Shown in pieces: positions 1 to 12,869 of a DNA stretch of 64,000 bases (the stretch's first letter is position 1; every line of letters begins with the position of its first letter). A program made the translations under genes and the position numbers. The stretch is from Dillenia suffruticosa. Its lineage: Eukaryota; Streptophyta; Magnoliopsida; Dilleniales; Dilleniaceae. The notes below the pieces were generated by a model. That model was not told the DNA's origin. It did not search any database and saw nothing but the letters and a program-made list of their open reading frames with translations. The stretch is from contig JAVTVX010000027.1 of assembly GCA_033439265.1 (NCBI GenBank), positions 4,107,001 to 4,171,000 of the forward strand. Reading direction: 5' to 3'.

Positions 1-17
1 TGTGTGATTATGGATAG

Positions 18-1312
<1,295 letters not shown>

Positions 1313-2294
1313 AAATTTGTATGTCTTGAAGAAATAGATTTTCTGCTAAACTTCAGAAATCACCCCCCTTTAAAATTAGAAGGGCATTTTAGTGTAACCA
1401 TCTTCAGTTACTAGAATATGAATAAGACTATATTTTAATGCTTAACACTGGAGCAGTTTAAAGTCTCACTTTACTTTAATTTTTCATCACTTGCATATTT
1501 TAATTTTATAAACTATCGATATTTATAATTTAAATTCAATTCGAATCAAATTAAATTTTCTTGATATCTATTTTTTATATACGATATTCAAGTCCAAAAT
1601 AGTATTGAGTCATAAGAAGAATTAAAACTTTTTTCATAAAAAGATTCGAACTTGAAATTTTTTTTTAAAAAAAGGGCAAGATATAACTAATCGGTGCGAA
1701 AGAAGTAAACCTTACAATAAGTTTGATAGAGGTATAAAGTGGGAGAAAAAGAGAAAAGAAAGTAAATACGGTATAAAATAAAAGATTATATGTTTTGTTC
1801 GAAATAAATAAAAAAAAAAAAAAAGATAGAAGTAAAAAAGGGATAAAATAATACTCCTTTTAGGTCAGAAAAAATCTTCTTTCACTTGTAAATGGATTGA
1901 AACTATAATAAAATTTCATAAACAAAATTATTTATTTTTTTCAATTTTATATGATTTAAAAGAATAAGTCATATTTTATTTTCCCCTCCTTCACTTTCAC
2001 TCCAACCAAAAAAAAAAAAAAAAAAAAAAAACGCATTTTCTTCTCCTCCGCTCTTCCTTCTCCCCTCCCTCTCTCCTGTCTCCCTCTTCACGTGCGAATC
2101 AAACTTACTATTAACTCGTCAACCCGCATGTATGAAGATTTGTTTCGCAAATAATATTTTTTAATTAAAATAAATTTATTTAATTAATAATTGAGATTAT
2201 TAAACCAACAACCATGTTGGAGATAAGTGACAAGTCTATGGTACATGGGGATAATCCAATCTTAATGGACCCAGCTTTTCACATTTATCAAAAT

Positions 2295-2304
2295 GCCACG
2301 TGGC
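2295..2304. promoter_or_regulatory. Perfect G-box palindrome upstream of CYP40
   Basis: GCCACGTGGC is a 10-base perfect G-box, the classic site for plant bZIP and bHLH factors. It lies about 390 bases upstream of the CYP40 start codon. A second CACGTG core is at 2089-2094. The match is seen; its use in vivo is inferred. Confidence 0.5.
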
Positions 2305-2577
2305 GACAAATAATGAGGCGGCAGACCACAGATGTGTCCCCTCCATCTTAACCTAACCTACTACCTCCGCTCAACTCGCAAATCCCAAAAAACCCACTCT
2401 CTTTTTTCAACTTCAAGGATGTCCTCTTGTGAAAATACCTCGAAATCAACGTCCATTTTTCTTCCGACACGATCGCACGGTTCTGATTTCAATTCCCCCG
2501 TTGGACTACCACCACCCTGCATACCACTCTGTCACACTCAATCACTTCTCAGAAATCTCCTGAGAAATACAACTTGT

Positions 2578-2578
<1 letters not shown>

Positions 2579-2624
<46 letters not shown>

Positions 2625-2640
2625 AAGGAGAGGGAGGGAG
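2579..2640 (+). repeat. (AG)n microsatellite in CYP40 5' leader
   Basis: Pure AG dinucleotides to about 2614, then an imperfect GGAG/GAGA continuation to 2640, about 50 bases before the CYP40 start codon. GA-rich leaders are common in plants and can bind GAGA-binding (BPC) factors. Confidence 0.9.
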
Positions 2641-2692
2641 GATTGAGTTTGTTTTCAAAAGAGAAGGGCGGGATTAGGGTTTAGAGAGAGAG

Positions 2693-3485
2693 ATGGTGAA
2701 TCCGAAGTGTTATTTAGACATAAGCATAGGAGGGGAATTAGAAGGGAGGATTGTGGTGGAGTTGTATGCCGATGTGGTGCCCAAAACAGCTGAGAATTTT
2801 AGGGCTCTTTGTACTGGTGAGAAAGGGATTGGTCCTCACACCGGTGTCCCTCTCCATTTCAAGGTCCCCTCTCGCTTTCTCTCTCTGTTTGTGAAAGTTG
2901 GCATGTGATGTTTGTTTTGTTGGATTATTGTGTGAAAATGTGGTTAAATTCGAGTACTTTGAGGTTTGTTTTTAGTAATTTTTTTTAACGAGGTATCATT
3001 TTGATTAATAAACCATGATAAGGAAGATCTTTTAATGGAGACATACACATTGTGTATTGGAATATGCTTTCTGTCACTGGAAAAAAAAATTATGTTTTAC
3101 AATAATTGGACCAATTTCGGTAATAAGGTTGTTTGTGATTATCTTTTTAGTAGTCTGTCTATCTAGCTTGTGAAAACTGTCATAAGGCATCATTTTTGCG
3201 AATGCCTTTTATTTCCAAACATAACCTAGTAATGAATGCAACCATGTTCCATTCCATGTATTGAAATATATAAGGTTTCTGACTAACTTGATTTTGCGGA
3301 ATATTCTTTTATCTATTTAAGGACACATGTGATAGGAGAGTAACAATTTTTGGGGATAAATTTTCTCCCATCCCTTAAATTTACTTCCATAGATATTATT
3401 TTTTCCCCCTGGTTTGGTAGAATTAGCAGAAATTTTTACCTTTTAACAAATTTTCCTGTCATGATTTTCACCCTTTTCCCACTAT

Positions 3486-3547
<62 letters not shown>

Positions 3548-6500
3548 AGAGAAAGATATGAATTTTTCCATGTTTTACATTATTTATTATAATTATCATT
3601 ATTATTTTTGGCTTTTCCCTACACTTTATTCTCTCTCCAACTAGAGGATAAATGCCCCTCCAACTCATGTGGGACTATGTATGTTTGAGAGCTTGTAAGC
3701 TTATGAAATTTGTTTGATAATTTTTTTTTTCCTAAAAAAAGCTTATGAGCTAAAAAAATAAAATGTTTAAAGGTTATAAGTTCTTAAAAAAGGTAGCTCC
3801 ATCCAACTTTTTTTTTTTAACGCATCTAGCAAGTTGTTTTATTTTGATCTATAAACTAACTATATGCCCTTATTAATACTTCATTACCCTTTCTATTCCC
3901 ATGTATTAAATAATTTGTTTATATGGTCCAAAACACTTTCTCAAATGACCAAAAAGAATACTACTCTTCATGAGGTTGATCAATCACCTTGCTTGACTGC
4001 CTCCTTGTCCAATTAACCATCATCCGGTTGCATTTATTTAAATAAAAAAAAAATGTCAATAAAACAGCTATTTACATGATATTGATGACACCATGTCCTT
4101 TTCAGTCATTTCAACACTAAAAAGAGCTTATAAGCATTTATAGGTACCATCAAACACAACAATAACTCTTAAACTCACTGAATATCTCATGAGCTATCAG
4201 ATCTTATTTTATTCTAATGCGTTAACAACATATATTTTGAAAATAAAACGTGAGAGCTTAAAAGTTCCAAAAACGGAAGCTTTTAAGTGGTGGTTTGCAA
4301 AAGGATAAGCAGATTAAATTAGAGTGGCTTAGCCATGCACAATACTAAAGAGGAGTGATATCATACAGCATCAAAAGCATCTTAGGAATTGGAGGGAAAT
4401 TTTGTATAGGCTCTGTTTTGATGCCAGTAGGTACAATTCTGAAAAAAATGGCATTAAATTCCAAAAATTTACTGGTAAAATGACTATGAGACAGCTATTT
4501 ATGGGAAAAAAATTATATGAACATTTGAGTAGTCGTGTGTGTCTATGTAAATATGTCTATATATATTTTGTCCTAGTTGAGATTGGTAGTACAGGGGAGA
4601 AGAGGCTACCCAAATTGTGCCATCATATCTTATGAAGTCATGACAATGAACATGTTTTCTGCGGTATCCAGTTTACCTTTGAAAAGTGTTGGTGGAAAAA
4701 GGAAAATAACAAGAAGAGTTGATTCATGCATTTGTATGGAGTAGAATGGTGGAATACTCAGAAATCTGACCATTGGTCATTCTGTCCTTTGGAACAGTAT
4801 TGTCTTTTATGCTTCTCTTTAGGCACATGATCTAGGCATGTCTAGAGATTTTAGTTTGGAGGACTTGAGGAGGAAGAGGAAAGTAGTGCTTCATTAGCCT
4901 TCCTTGGCTTCTTTTGTGTTACTAATTCAAGGATACCTGTGAGCCTTATGTACTCTTTCTTCACTCTGTAAAATAAATCTAAGGACCTGATTCATGTGGC
5001 GGGCAACCCATGGAAAATGCCAAAAAAAAATGTGTATATTATTGCTGATCATATTGTTGACCACTCCAAGAAGTTGAGATATAGGGCTTTGATGATGTTT
5101 GAATGGAGAATTTGTTCATATTCCGGTGCTTCAATCAGTTCCCTAGGAGGATAATCAAATTCCATTTTCCCTACTCAATGAGTGACTCAAACTTTGATAC
5201 ACCACAATGGGGAGCAGACATCCACAGTCAAGTCATCAAGATCCAAAATCTACTGATTCATGCATCTTCAGCTTTTCTTGCTCTTTATCTATCTTTGTGC
5301 GTTATTTTGATTTGGGCAGAACCTTATGATATGTCTTGACAACTTTTTTGTAATCCTGTCACTTCAATGTTTTTGAACCAGCTCTGTGGTCTTAGTTGTT
5401 GCACAGGTCCTTTGCTTGGCTGATTGCTTTTCTGTACTTCTATTTTGTCATGTGACTGCTTCTGTATCAATTTGTTGATAACATTAGCAATTGCAGGGTG
5501 CATGTTTCCATCGTGTCATCAAAGGCTTTATGATACAAGGTGGAGACATATCTGCTCAAGATGGCACTGGTGGAGAATCGATATATGGCTTGAAATTTGC
5601 AGATGAAAATTTTGAGTTAAAACATGAAAGGAAGGGGATGCTTTCTATGGCAAATTCGGGTCCTAACACAAATGGTTCTCAGTTCTTTATTACTACTACT
5701 CGAACTCCTCACCTTGATGGGAAGCATGTTGTTTTTGGAAGGGTCGTTAAAGGAATGGGTGTGCTGCGCACGGTTGAGAATGTTGCAACTGGAAAGAATG
5801 ATTGTCCGACTCTTGGTGTTATAATTGAAGATTGTGGAGAAATTCCCAAGGGTGGAGATGAAGGAATATCTAACTTCTTTAAAGATGGTGACAACTATCC
5901 TGATTGGCCTGCTGACCTTGATGAGAAACATGATGATCTCTCTTGGTGGATGACTGCTGTAGACTCTATTAAAAATTTTGGAAATGAGCACTTCAAGGTT
6001 GTGGCTCATACATTCTGTGAATAATTAAGTCATGTTATTCATTCCTTTCCAAGCATGCGACACTAAATTTATGTCTACTTTGTAATAGTGATGCATGCAC
6101 ATCTTATTTTATAGTTGTTGACTAGAGTTTTTCCGTGTTACACCATACAGAAGCAAGACTACAAGATGGCTTTGAGAAAGTATCAGAAAGCTTTGCGCTA
6201 CGTTGACGAGTGCTGGGAAAAAGAAGAAATTGATGAAGGTGAAGCATTTAGCTGGTCATTATCATAGTTCTCTTCGAAAGTTCTGACAACCACTGTTAAT
6301 GTGGTTTCCAGAAATCTTGTGTTACACACTCTGACGTATCAATTTATCTTGGTATTACAGAGATAAGCTTGTGCCTTCGAAAGAAGAAGTCTCAAATTTT
6401 TACAAACAGCTCTGTAAGTAGTCCTAACAGCCACTTGGTTGAAGAACAAAACTTCATATTACAAAATCAAATGGGGATTCATCCATATCTGGAAATCAAG

Positions 6501-8694
6501 TTCAAAAATAAACACAATTTCTGGATACCGAAAGTCTGCTGCAGATTCTAGAGGTTGAACTTATATTTTGTCAACGATTGATCAGATTGGTGAACATAGA
6601 TATTAAATATTTTAATAGTCACTATTTCTGTGATAACTTGTCATGATATTCATTATTCAGATTCAGAATTTCTCTGAAATAGGATGTCTCAGCATCAGAA
6701 ACTCTGGAGTGCTTTTGTCTCCTAAATTAGAAAGGTCAAGGAAAAGAGGATGCGACTCATTTAAGAGCTAAATGGAAACAAAAAGAGAAGGGGAAATCCT
6801 AAATAGCACACTAGTTTGATTTGCCCCTGATAAGGGCGGGAGACAAATAACACAGGACTTGACCTGGTTGAGTCACATGCTTTCCAAGGTTTTCCATCAC
6901 AGGCTTGATGTGCGATTATCTATCTCTTCCTGCCCTATGGATTAGCTTGATACACACATCTCACGTTGATTTTCTCAATCTTTGGAACTATGGATGGGCT
7001 GCCTATTGTGCAGGGCAGGGAAAAGAAAGGGCAATAAAGAAATAAATAAACTGGAAAAACTTTCTGCTGAGTTCTTGATGCTGGAAGACTGTTTACCATT
7101 TTAACCTAAACCAAAGGGTTTGAGTTTGAATTTCCTTGTTGTTCATGATAAGGAACAATCAGTCATACATCTGGTCTTCATTGTAAACCTTCATCAACAG
7201 ATATAGTAGTTGTTTATGTTGCATGGAGCTAATTTCCTGCCACAAATGTAGGGAGGACTTTTTGAACCCAAATGCTTTAGGAGATAAAGTAAAGTGGGCG
7301 CTAGCAATCTGATGTGCTAATTCGAGTTCTATCTTATGAGACACTTGTTTTAATATATGATTGTCATGCTGCCTCCCATTTTTAGCTATCTATGGACAAA
7401 TTTGCTATGAATTTCAAAAATATGATGCACTATATTTTCATAATCTTTTTGCTCTTGGAAAAAGTTTTCAGTTAAAAATATCTGTTGGAAGTCTTCCATT
7501 AATCTGACTATTCAATTGTATACATGCTGACCTTAGGCCTGCAAATTGAAATTAGGAGATATAGAGGGAGCATTAGTGGATTCAGATCTTGCAATGCGAG
7601 ATGAAGATAATGCAAAAGCTTTGTTTCGCCAAGGCCAGGTTAGTACCTTCTACTGCCAAACATTTCGTTATGTGAAAGGAAATTTTTTTGGCTACTGAAG
7701 TTCTGAATTGAATACTTTAATTCATGGAGCACTGTCTTTTTTCCTTTTTAAAACTCCTGCAGTCTTAATCAATTCTTGATACCACACGCTTTATATCTTT
7801 TGTTGAATCTTTTCTGCTTTGAAGCATGGTAAATAGCATGAATTTTAAAAATCCCACTTCCCTAGCTTGCTGAGACAGATAGCAGTTTATATTTTGACTG
7901 TCATTGAAGATTCCTTTAGGGGAAAAAAAAAGATAGTTTGTTAAGGACTTCTAACGTTGCTATTAGTGAACTTTCTGATTTGGTGCTTATTGGTGTAGCA
8001 ATCATGTAGTCTTGGTCATTCTTTCTCGTGATATGCTTCGTTAATGTCTGATATTGTTGTTGATTTGGGAAATGTGTCTTGATAAGCACTGTTGAGTCTT
8101 CAATTGCTCAACCTGAAGATATTTATGACAGAGTAACAGATTTGTAACTTGTAATGATATTTGCTGCAAACTGGTATAGAGCACTCCAAATAATATGGTG
8201 CTAATAGCACTAATAGGTGTTCTGATATTGTTCCAGGCACGCATGGCACTCAATGACATTGATGCTGCAGTTGAGAGCTTCAAGAAAGCATTAGCACTGG
8301 AGCCAAATGATGGTTTGTTGCATCCAATTTTCTGAATTCTTGTGAAGTTGCAATAGAATTATAATTATGTGGCTTATGAGGACCTGAATGGAGTGGGGTA
8401 TTTCTGATATTTGCAACATAATGGTACTTTGCTTGAAAAACAATTGGAATCACAATCATTTCTAGGCTTTATTACTGAATAAAGCCTTGGTGCTCATGAG
8501 CTTCGAAAATATGATTTTTCTTTAGGCATCTAACTGATCCCATTCCTTTATGTTCTTGAAAGTTGCAATTACTGTAACATTCAATCCCTTTCATTGTGTT
8601 GTCGTCCTACAGGTGGGATAAAAAAAGAGCTTGCTGCTGCAAAAAAGAAGGTCAGCTTTTGTGCAATCTGAATTATTTCAAGCAACATTTAAGA

Positions 8695-8731
<37 letters not shown>

Positions 8732-8818
8732 TCATATAGTCCTCTGTGCTAGAAATGGTTACAGATCATAGATAGACGGAACCAAGAGAAGAAGGCGTAC
8801 TCAAAGATGTTTCAATAG
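2693..8818 (+). CDS. CYP40: Cyclophilin 40 (CYP40/SQUINT-type peptidyl-prolyl isomerase with TPR domain)
   Basis: Hsp90 co-chaperone; in Arabidopsis (SQUINT) it supports AGO1 loading and the juvenile-to-adult transition. Exons: 2693-2863, 5497-5997, 6151-6238, 6361-6413, 7537-7638, 8237-8312, 8613-8650 and 8765-8818, giving 360 residues, almost the same as the Arabidopsis protein. Residues about 1-175 form the cyclophilin domain, with the catalytic-Arg motif [14 protein letters not shown] and [12 protein letters not shown]. The position that is Trp in cyclosporin-sensitive cyclophilins is His here ([10 protein letters not shown]), as in other CYP40s. Residues about 215-345 are TPR helices ([42 protein letters not shown]). 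All introns are GT-AG and keep the frame. Intron 1 is long (2633 bases) and holds a (GA)n tract and a possible MITE. The start follows a leader with an AG repeat. Confidence 0.95.
3488..3545 (+). repeat. (GA)n microsatellite in CYP40 intron 1
   Basis: About 29 uninterrupted GA units inside the first intron. No coding meaning; the long open frames across it are low-complexity artefacts. Confidence 0.95.
3705..4165. mobile_element. Possible hAT-type MITE in CYP40 intron 1
   Basis: The left part carries GTTTGATAAT followed by AGCTTATGAGCT. The right part carries, inverted, GTTTGATGGTA followed by GCTTATAAGCTC. This pattern of imperfect inverted ends in an AT-rich 450-base stretch is like non-autonomous hAT elements in plant introns. 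I could not define exact ends or a target-site duplication. Confidence 0.35.
8697..8726 (+). repeat. (TC)n microsatellite in last CYP40 intron
   Basis: About 15 TC units between exon 7 and exon 8 of CYP40. Confidence 0.9.
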
Positions 8819-9341
8819 CATTAAGGCATTCACAAGGTATGTTCTTCCTATGGATTATGTTTTCCTCTTTACTCTTTTCTTTCAAGCTGTGGTGATAGAG
8901 CCCTGATTATCATCTAGAAAGATCAGGTTTAGAATTATGTCCATGGCATCTCTGTTTTAGAGTTTGATTGACTCTGGCAGACATGAAATACTAAAATTAA
9001 GTATTTAGTTCCACAACAAATTATTTTTGAATCAAACGAATTGATGGATTAGAAAGAAAATCCTTTGTATAAATTGTCCTTTTATAGGATAAGACTATTC
9101 ATCAGTTATGCAGCATAACCAATAACTCTCAGTTCTTTGATCAGCTCTTTCCAGTTCTAATAGAGCTTATTTATTTTTCAGGTTTTGTTGACAAGAAACA
9201 GAAATCAACCACATAGCTTGAACTCAAAACAAATTTGAGAAAGACAAACCTAGAAGTCCTGCAACATTTCTTGTTCCAATTTTTGCAGCTTGATTAACCC
9301 AGGATGCCCTTAATTACTGTATCAAGATGCTCCATCTGCAG
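8819..9341. other. Convergent 3' flanks of CYP40 and WEB gene
   Basis: 523 bases between two convergent stop codons. It must hold both 3' untranslated regions. No further gene is seen. Confidence 0.7.
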
Positions 9342-10385
9342 TTATTTAAACAAACAATTTATCTTTCTTGCAATGAAGCCTCTCATCTGGCATAAAATGG
9401 ACCGTTTCTTTTTCCTGATCAACTTTGAATTCTGTTTGCTTTTTGATTTTCTCAATTTCAGTTTTGAATTCTGCCTATCAGAGTTGGCAAATTTCGATTT
9501 TGAATTTTGCCTATCGGACTTGGCCAGTGAATTCGTCCGAGCTGTAGGCAAACTAAATTGTTTGTTGTCAAACTCTTGTTTCTTCATCCAAACACTTGAA
9601 TTTTGTGGTTCTGTCTGTTTAATGCCGTCTTCTTGTCTCATGACATCACCCTTTATAATTCCTTTTAGCTCCTTTAATCTTCTTAATGCTGAGTCCCGGC
9701 TTGACTCAGCCACTAGCTTCTGTTCCGTGGACACCGATACCTGCCATTTTGCAAGTGCCTCCTCTTCAGCGGCCTTTCTAATTAAAGCATGATATTCTTG
9801 TTGACTGATTTGGATTGTATTCTTGTCCAGCTTTGAATGGTTCATGTAGTGAAGTGCTTCTGTTGCAGATGCACCACAAGCTTCTGATTCTATCTGTGTG
9901 GCTCGAAGTGTGAGTTGCAGTGTCCGAAGTGTCTGCCTTCTCAGCCGTAAGATCTGTTTTAATTCTGCTCGTGCTCTCCTTTCTTCATCTGTTTCGTGCT
10001 TTAGGTTTTCCATCTCCCCATGGGTCTGATCCATAGCATGACTTATTTCGTCTGTTATTCTCCGGGCTTCTTGTTCTTCCTCCTTTGCTAATTTAATCTG
10101 TTTATTTATTGCCTCGAGCTGTGACTCAAGCTCTGAGATGACAGTTCTTGACATTGAGGATCGATTTTTGGCACTTGCAAGACCTGATTTTAGCTTCTCA
10201 AGCTCATCAATTAGAGGCCTCGAATCTAACCACGACTGCATGGCACTCTCTTTAGCTCGCTCGAGCTCTTCTTTTGTCTTGATCAACTCAGCCATCTTCA
10301 CCTCCAATGTATTTACCCCTTTTTCCTTCAATTCTCTTGCTTTCTCCAAATGGGTATCCACTGATACTTCCTCAAATGACTCCAT
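9342..10385 (-). CDS. WEB family coiled-coil protein (DUF827)
   Basis: 347-residue single-exon protein of the WEB (weak chloroplast movement under blue light) family. Members are cytosolic coiled-coil proteins; WEB1 acts with PMI2 in chloroplast photorelocation. The start is fixed because the codon just before the ATG is TAA in the same frame. The N-terminus EVSVDTHLEKARELKEKG and the SWLDSRPLIDELE and QISQQEYHALIRKAAEEEA segments are family signatures from memory. Nearly all of residues 25-260 is heptad-rich Glu/Lys/Leu coiled coil. The tail (about 275-347) is very basic, with two near-copies of SDRQNSK and a KKKR cluster. It converges with CYP40. It resembles the shorter At3g51720-like branch and lacks the long N-terminus of WEB1; the exact function is unknown. 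Confidence 0.85.
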   Translation of the reverse strand: MESFEEVSVDTHLEKARELKEKGVNTLEVKMAELIKTKEELERAKESAMQSWLDSRPLIDELEKLKSGLASAKNRSSMSRTVISELESQLEAINKQIKLAKEEEQEARRITDEISHAMDQTHGEMENLKHETDEERRARAELKQILRLRRQTLRTLQLTLRATQIESEACGASATEALHYMNHSKLDKNTIQISQQEYHALIRKAAEEEALAKWQVSVSTEQKLVAESSRDSALRRLKELKGIIKGDVMRQEDGIKQTEPQNSSVWMKKQEFDNKQFSLPTARTNSLAKSDRQNSKSKFANSDRQNSKLKLRKSKSKQNSKLIRKKKRSILCQMRGFIARKINCLFK

Positions 10386-11740
10386 TTACTCCTTCCACAA
10401 AACTCAAAGATTGTCACGGAGAATTTTCCACCCTTAACAAATACATAAATGACCTTCCAAGAGATTGCCCAGCATTCTCTAATCATTTGGTGGTTTCATT
10501 TATTTAAATAAGGCGTTGCGATCAGTTGCTTGCATGTGCGTCCATGTCTATGATTTTGATTGCCTTAGAATAAGCTACTTGATATTAACTCCGTCGGCAG
10601 GCAAATGTCCACTCTGCTGGATTCTAATATAAAACTGTGTGGCAATGATGCTTTGTTTTTTTAGTATTAACTTGTCGGCAGGATTGGATATGCTGGGGAT
10701 TGCAATCTATTTTTATAGCATTAACTTTGTTTTGTTCTACGTGTTTGCTTTGAGAAATTCTACAACTATGTTAGTTTTTTTTGTTATGTTTTCCTGAACT
10801 TGATACAAGAATACGATACCCAGTTTGTCTTGCACTGAGATTTCTTGAATTATTCTACTGATGCAAACTTGCCGGGAGTGGGAGGGCTCATTCTTAAGCA
10901 CCTTCTTTGTTTTCATACCAGCAACATCTAAAGGGTATTAGTTTAATTAGGCAGAGTCGATCATTGTCTCATTAAAGTTACAAACATGACGATTAGAGAA
11001 AGTACTTGTCTCATTGAAGTCGCAAACAAGCATGGTGATTATAGAAAGGTGCCACATGCGTGACCAAGAGACCTACAAGCTGGTGCCTCAAGTGGGCCCC
11101 ATGGTAATTTGTGACCCTGGCAAAACTCAGCACCAGCCAGTGTACCCTGCTTTTTTGGCCTCTTCGGCCTTTGCCAGCCCAGTGTCTTTGTTTCTTGCAG
11201 CAACTGAAATGGTTTAAGAAGTCTCCAGAGTTGTAGGAAATGCTTGTTCAATACAATGAAACATTTTTCGCCACTGATATTTCATGTCATGCCACATGGT
11301 ACAGAATAGAATAGAAAATGAAAGGTGGTGTGCATCTACAGAATAGAATAGGAAAAGAAATGCACACAGAGAAATAATTAGACAAAATGAAAGATGCCGT
11401 ACAATCTGAATCAGATTCATTTGCTAAACGCAATCCATACACATAAAATCCAATAGATATAAATAGATTTTTGTACAAAAACGAAATGAAAAAAAAAAAA
11501 GAAAGAAAAAAGAAATCTCACAATATAAAGTATGACTTGTAGTATAAGGGTTTTCATCAATGTTAGATCTTGACTATAATAATACATATTCACTTGTCAT
11601 TATTGTAATTATATTATGATTTCTTGTAATTCTAGTATTACATGGAAAACTCGAAATGTATTTGATAGATATAATTATTACTTACGTATATATAATATTA
11701 GAAAATAATATTTACATAATCTCCATAAGATTTAAATTTT
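10386..11740. other. Intergenic: upstream flank of WEB gene
   Basis: Likely contains the promoter of the minus-strand WEB gene. A GC-richer patch at 11040-11215 has short overlapping open frames on both strands, but I recognise no product in it. Otherwise AT-rich, nothing identified. Confidence 0.5.
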
Positions 11741-11744
11741 CTAA

Positions 11745-12165
11745 AACGCATGACCCAAATTCTTAAAAATTTATTCTATCAAGCGGCCAAAGAAGAAAAC
11801 AATCCAGACGAATATAATATAATTTATTGTTTAAGTGAATTTCTACATAAAACATTTGTTTTTATTAAGAAAACTAAAATGGATTTTATAATTATTGTTA
11901 TTTATACTAATGATTTGATTTTTATTAAAACTCTCAAAAAAATTTCAAAGTCTTTTGAGAATATTTAGTATTTAAAAAGGAGAATTTGATATCAAAAGTT
12001 TTGGAAAATAAAATTTTTGCCTTATTTACAAATTGAACATCCAGGAGATAGGATTCCCCATAGGGGAAGTAAACACTGTACTCCTTTTTTGATTTTTTTT
12101 TTTTTTATTCTTTCATTGAGTTTTTTCCTAATAAAGTTTTAACGAGATGGTATAATGGACACGAC
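11745..12165 (+). mobile_element. Decayed Ty1/Copia reverse-transcriptase fragment and LTR-like tail
   Basis: Translation of 11750-11968 gives a block resembling the Copia reverse transcriptase active-site region (FIKK...DFIIIVIYTNDL). The catalytic YVDD of the family is altered to YTND. The similarity continues after 11968 only by shifting frame, and then breaks. About 12080-12160 contains CATTGAGTTTTTTCCTAATA and GTTTTAACGAGA, which resemble the end of plant Copia LTRs. It is a dead relic with stops and frameshifts, in the order expected (RT then 3' LTR) on the plus strand. There is no intact gag, integrase or full LTR. Confidence 0.65.
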
Positions 12166-12311
12166 TGATATAAATTTTAGAAATTTTAGATAAATTTATA
12201 TAAAACATTTAATATCTCATATATTTAATATTTATCTTAACATGTAAAAGATAAATATTATTAAAAAATATATATAATATCATATGATGTCATTATTACT
12301 ATTATTAATAT

Positions 12312-12317
<6 letters not shown>

Positions 12318-12348
<31 letters not shown>
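12318..12348. repeat. (AT)n microsatellite
   Basis: About 15 TA units in the AT-rich DNA upstream of the PGM-like gene. Confidence 0.9.
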
Positions 12349-12351
<3 letters not shown>

Positions 12352-12618
12352 TTATGTTACCTCAGATACTATAATATGTTACATATTATATATTTAGAAA
12401 ATATTGGATTCACTTCACCTTGAATCTTTTCTTTTAAATGCATTCCCTATCGTGTATAAATATCATCTCTATTCAATATGTTGTATGTATATGAAAAAAT
12501 AAAAAATAAAAAATAAAAAAATCATTTTCTCTGAAATTATTTTCTCTCTCCATGGTATTCTATTTCTCGAATTTATCATAATTCTTGAACTTTGTCGGAT
12601 TGTAATCGTAGCGTGGGA

Positions 12619-12815
12619 ATGACAGGTCTCTCCCTCTCCAATTTCCATTTGTCGCCATCTTCTTCTTCTTGTTCTTGCAACAATCCCAGATTAAAGAGCG
12701 CACTACGCACCTGGTGCACTTTAAAATCACCTTTTTCGCCTTCTTCCCTCCCCATCTCCGTTTCCAATTCCAACCATTCACGCTTCTCTTTCATGGCAAA
12801 TTCCGATTCAAGGTC

Positions 12816-12869
<54 letters not shown>

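Larger units (their letters stand above)
1313..2692. other. Intergenic: peroxidase 3' flank and CYP40 promoter/leader
   Basis: No gene is seen here. The left part is the 3' flank of the peroxidase gene; an AT-rich block with A-runs at about 1810 and 2010 follows. From about 2035 the composition becomes pyrimidine-rich (CTCC/TCTC), then the CYP40 proximal promoter with CACGTG cores, and an AG microsatellite directly upstream of the CYP40 start codon. Confidence 0.7.

Noticed and set aside
3350-3668. Open frames over the GA tract giving Arg-Glu or Leu-Ser repeats
   Set aside because: Pure microsatellite translation; the same artefact appears at every GA/CT tract in the window.
5617-6009. 130-codon open frame on the minus strand
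   Set aside because: Antisense shadow of the CYP40 cyclophilin exon, which has unambiguous family motifs on the plus strand.
9304-9792. 162-codon open frame on the plus strand
   Set aside because: It is antisense to the WEB coding region; composition mirrors the Lys/Glu-rich coiled coil.
11014-11251. Overlapping short frames on both strands in a GC-richer patch
   Set aside because: No recognisable protein, no splice partners and no codon pattern favouring one strand.
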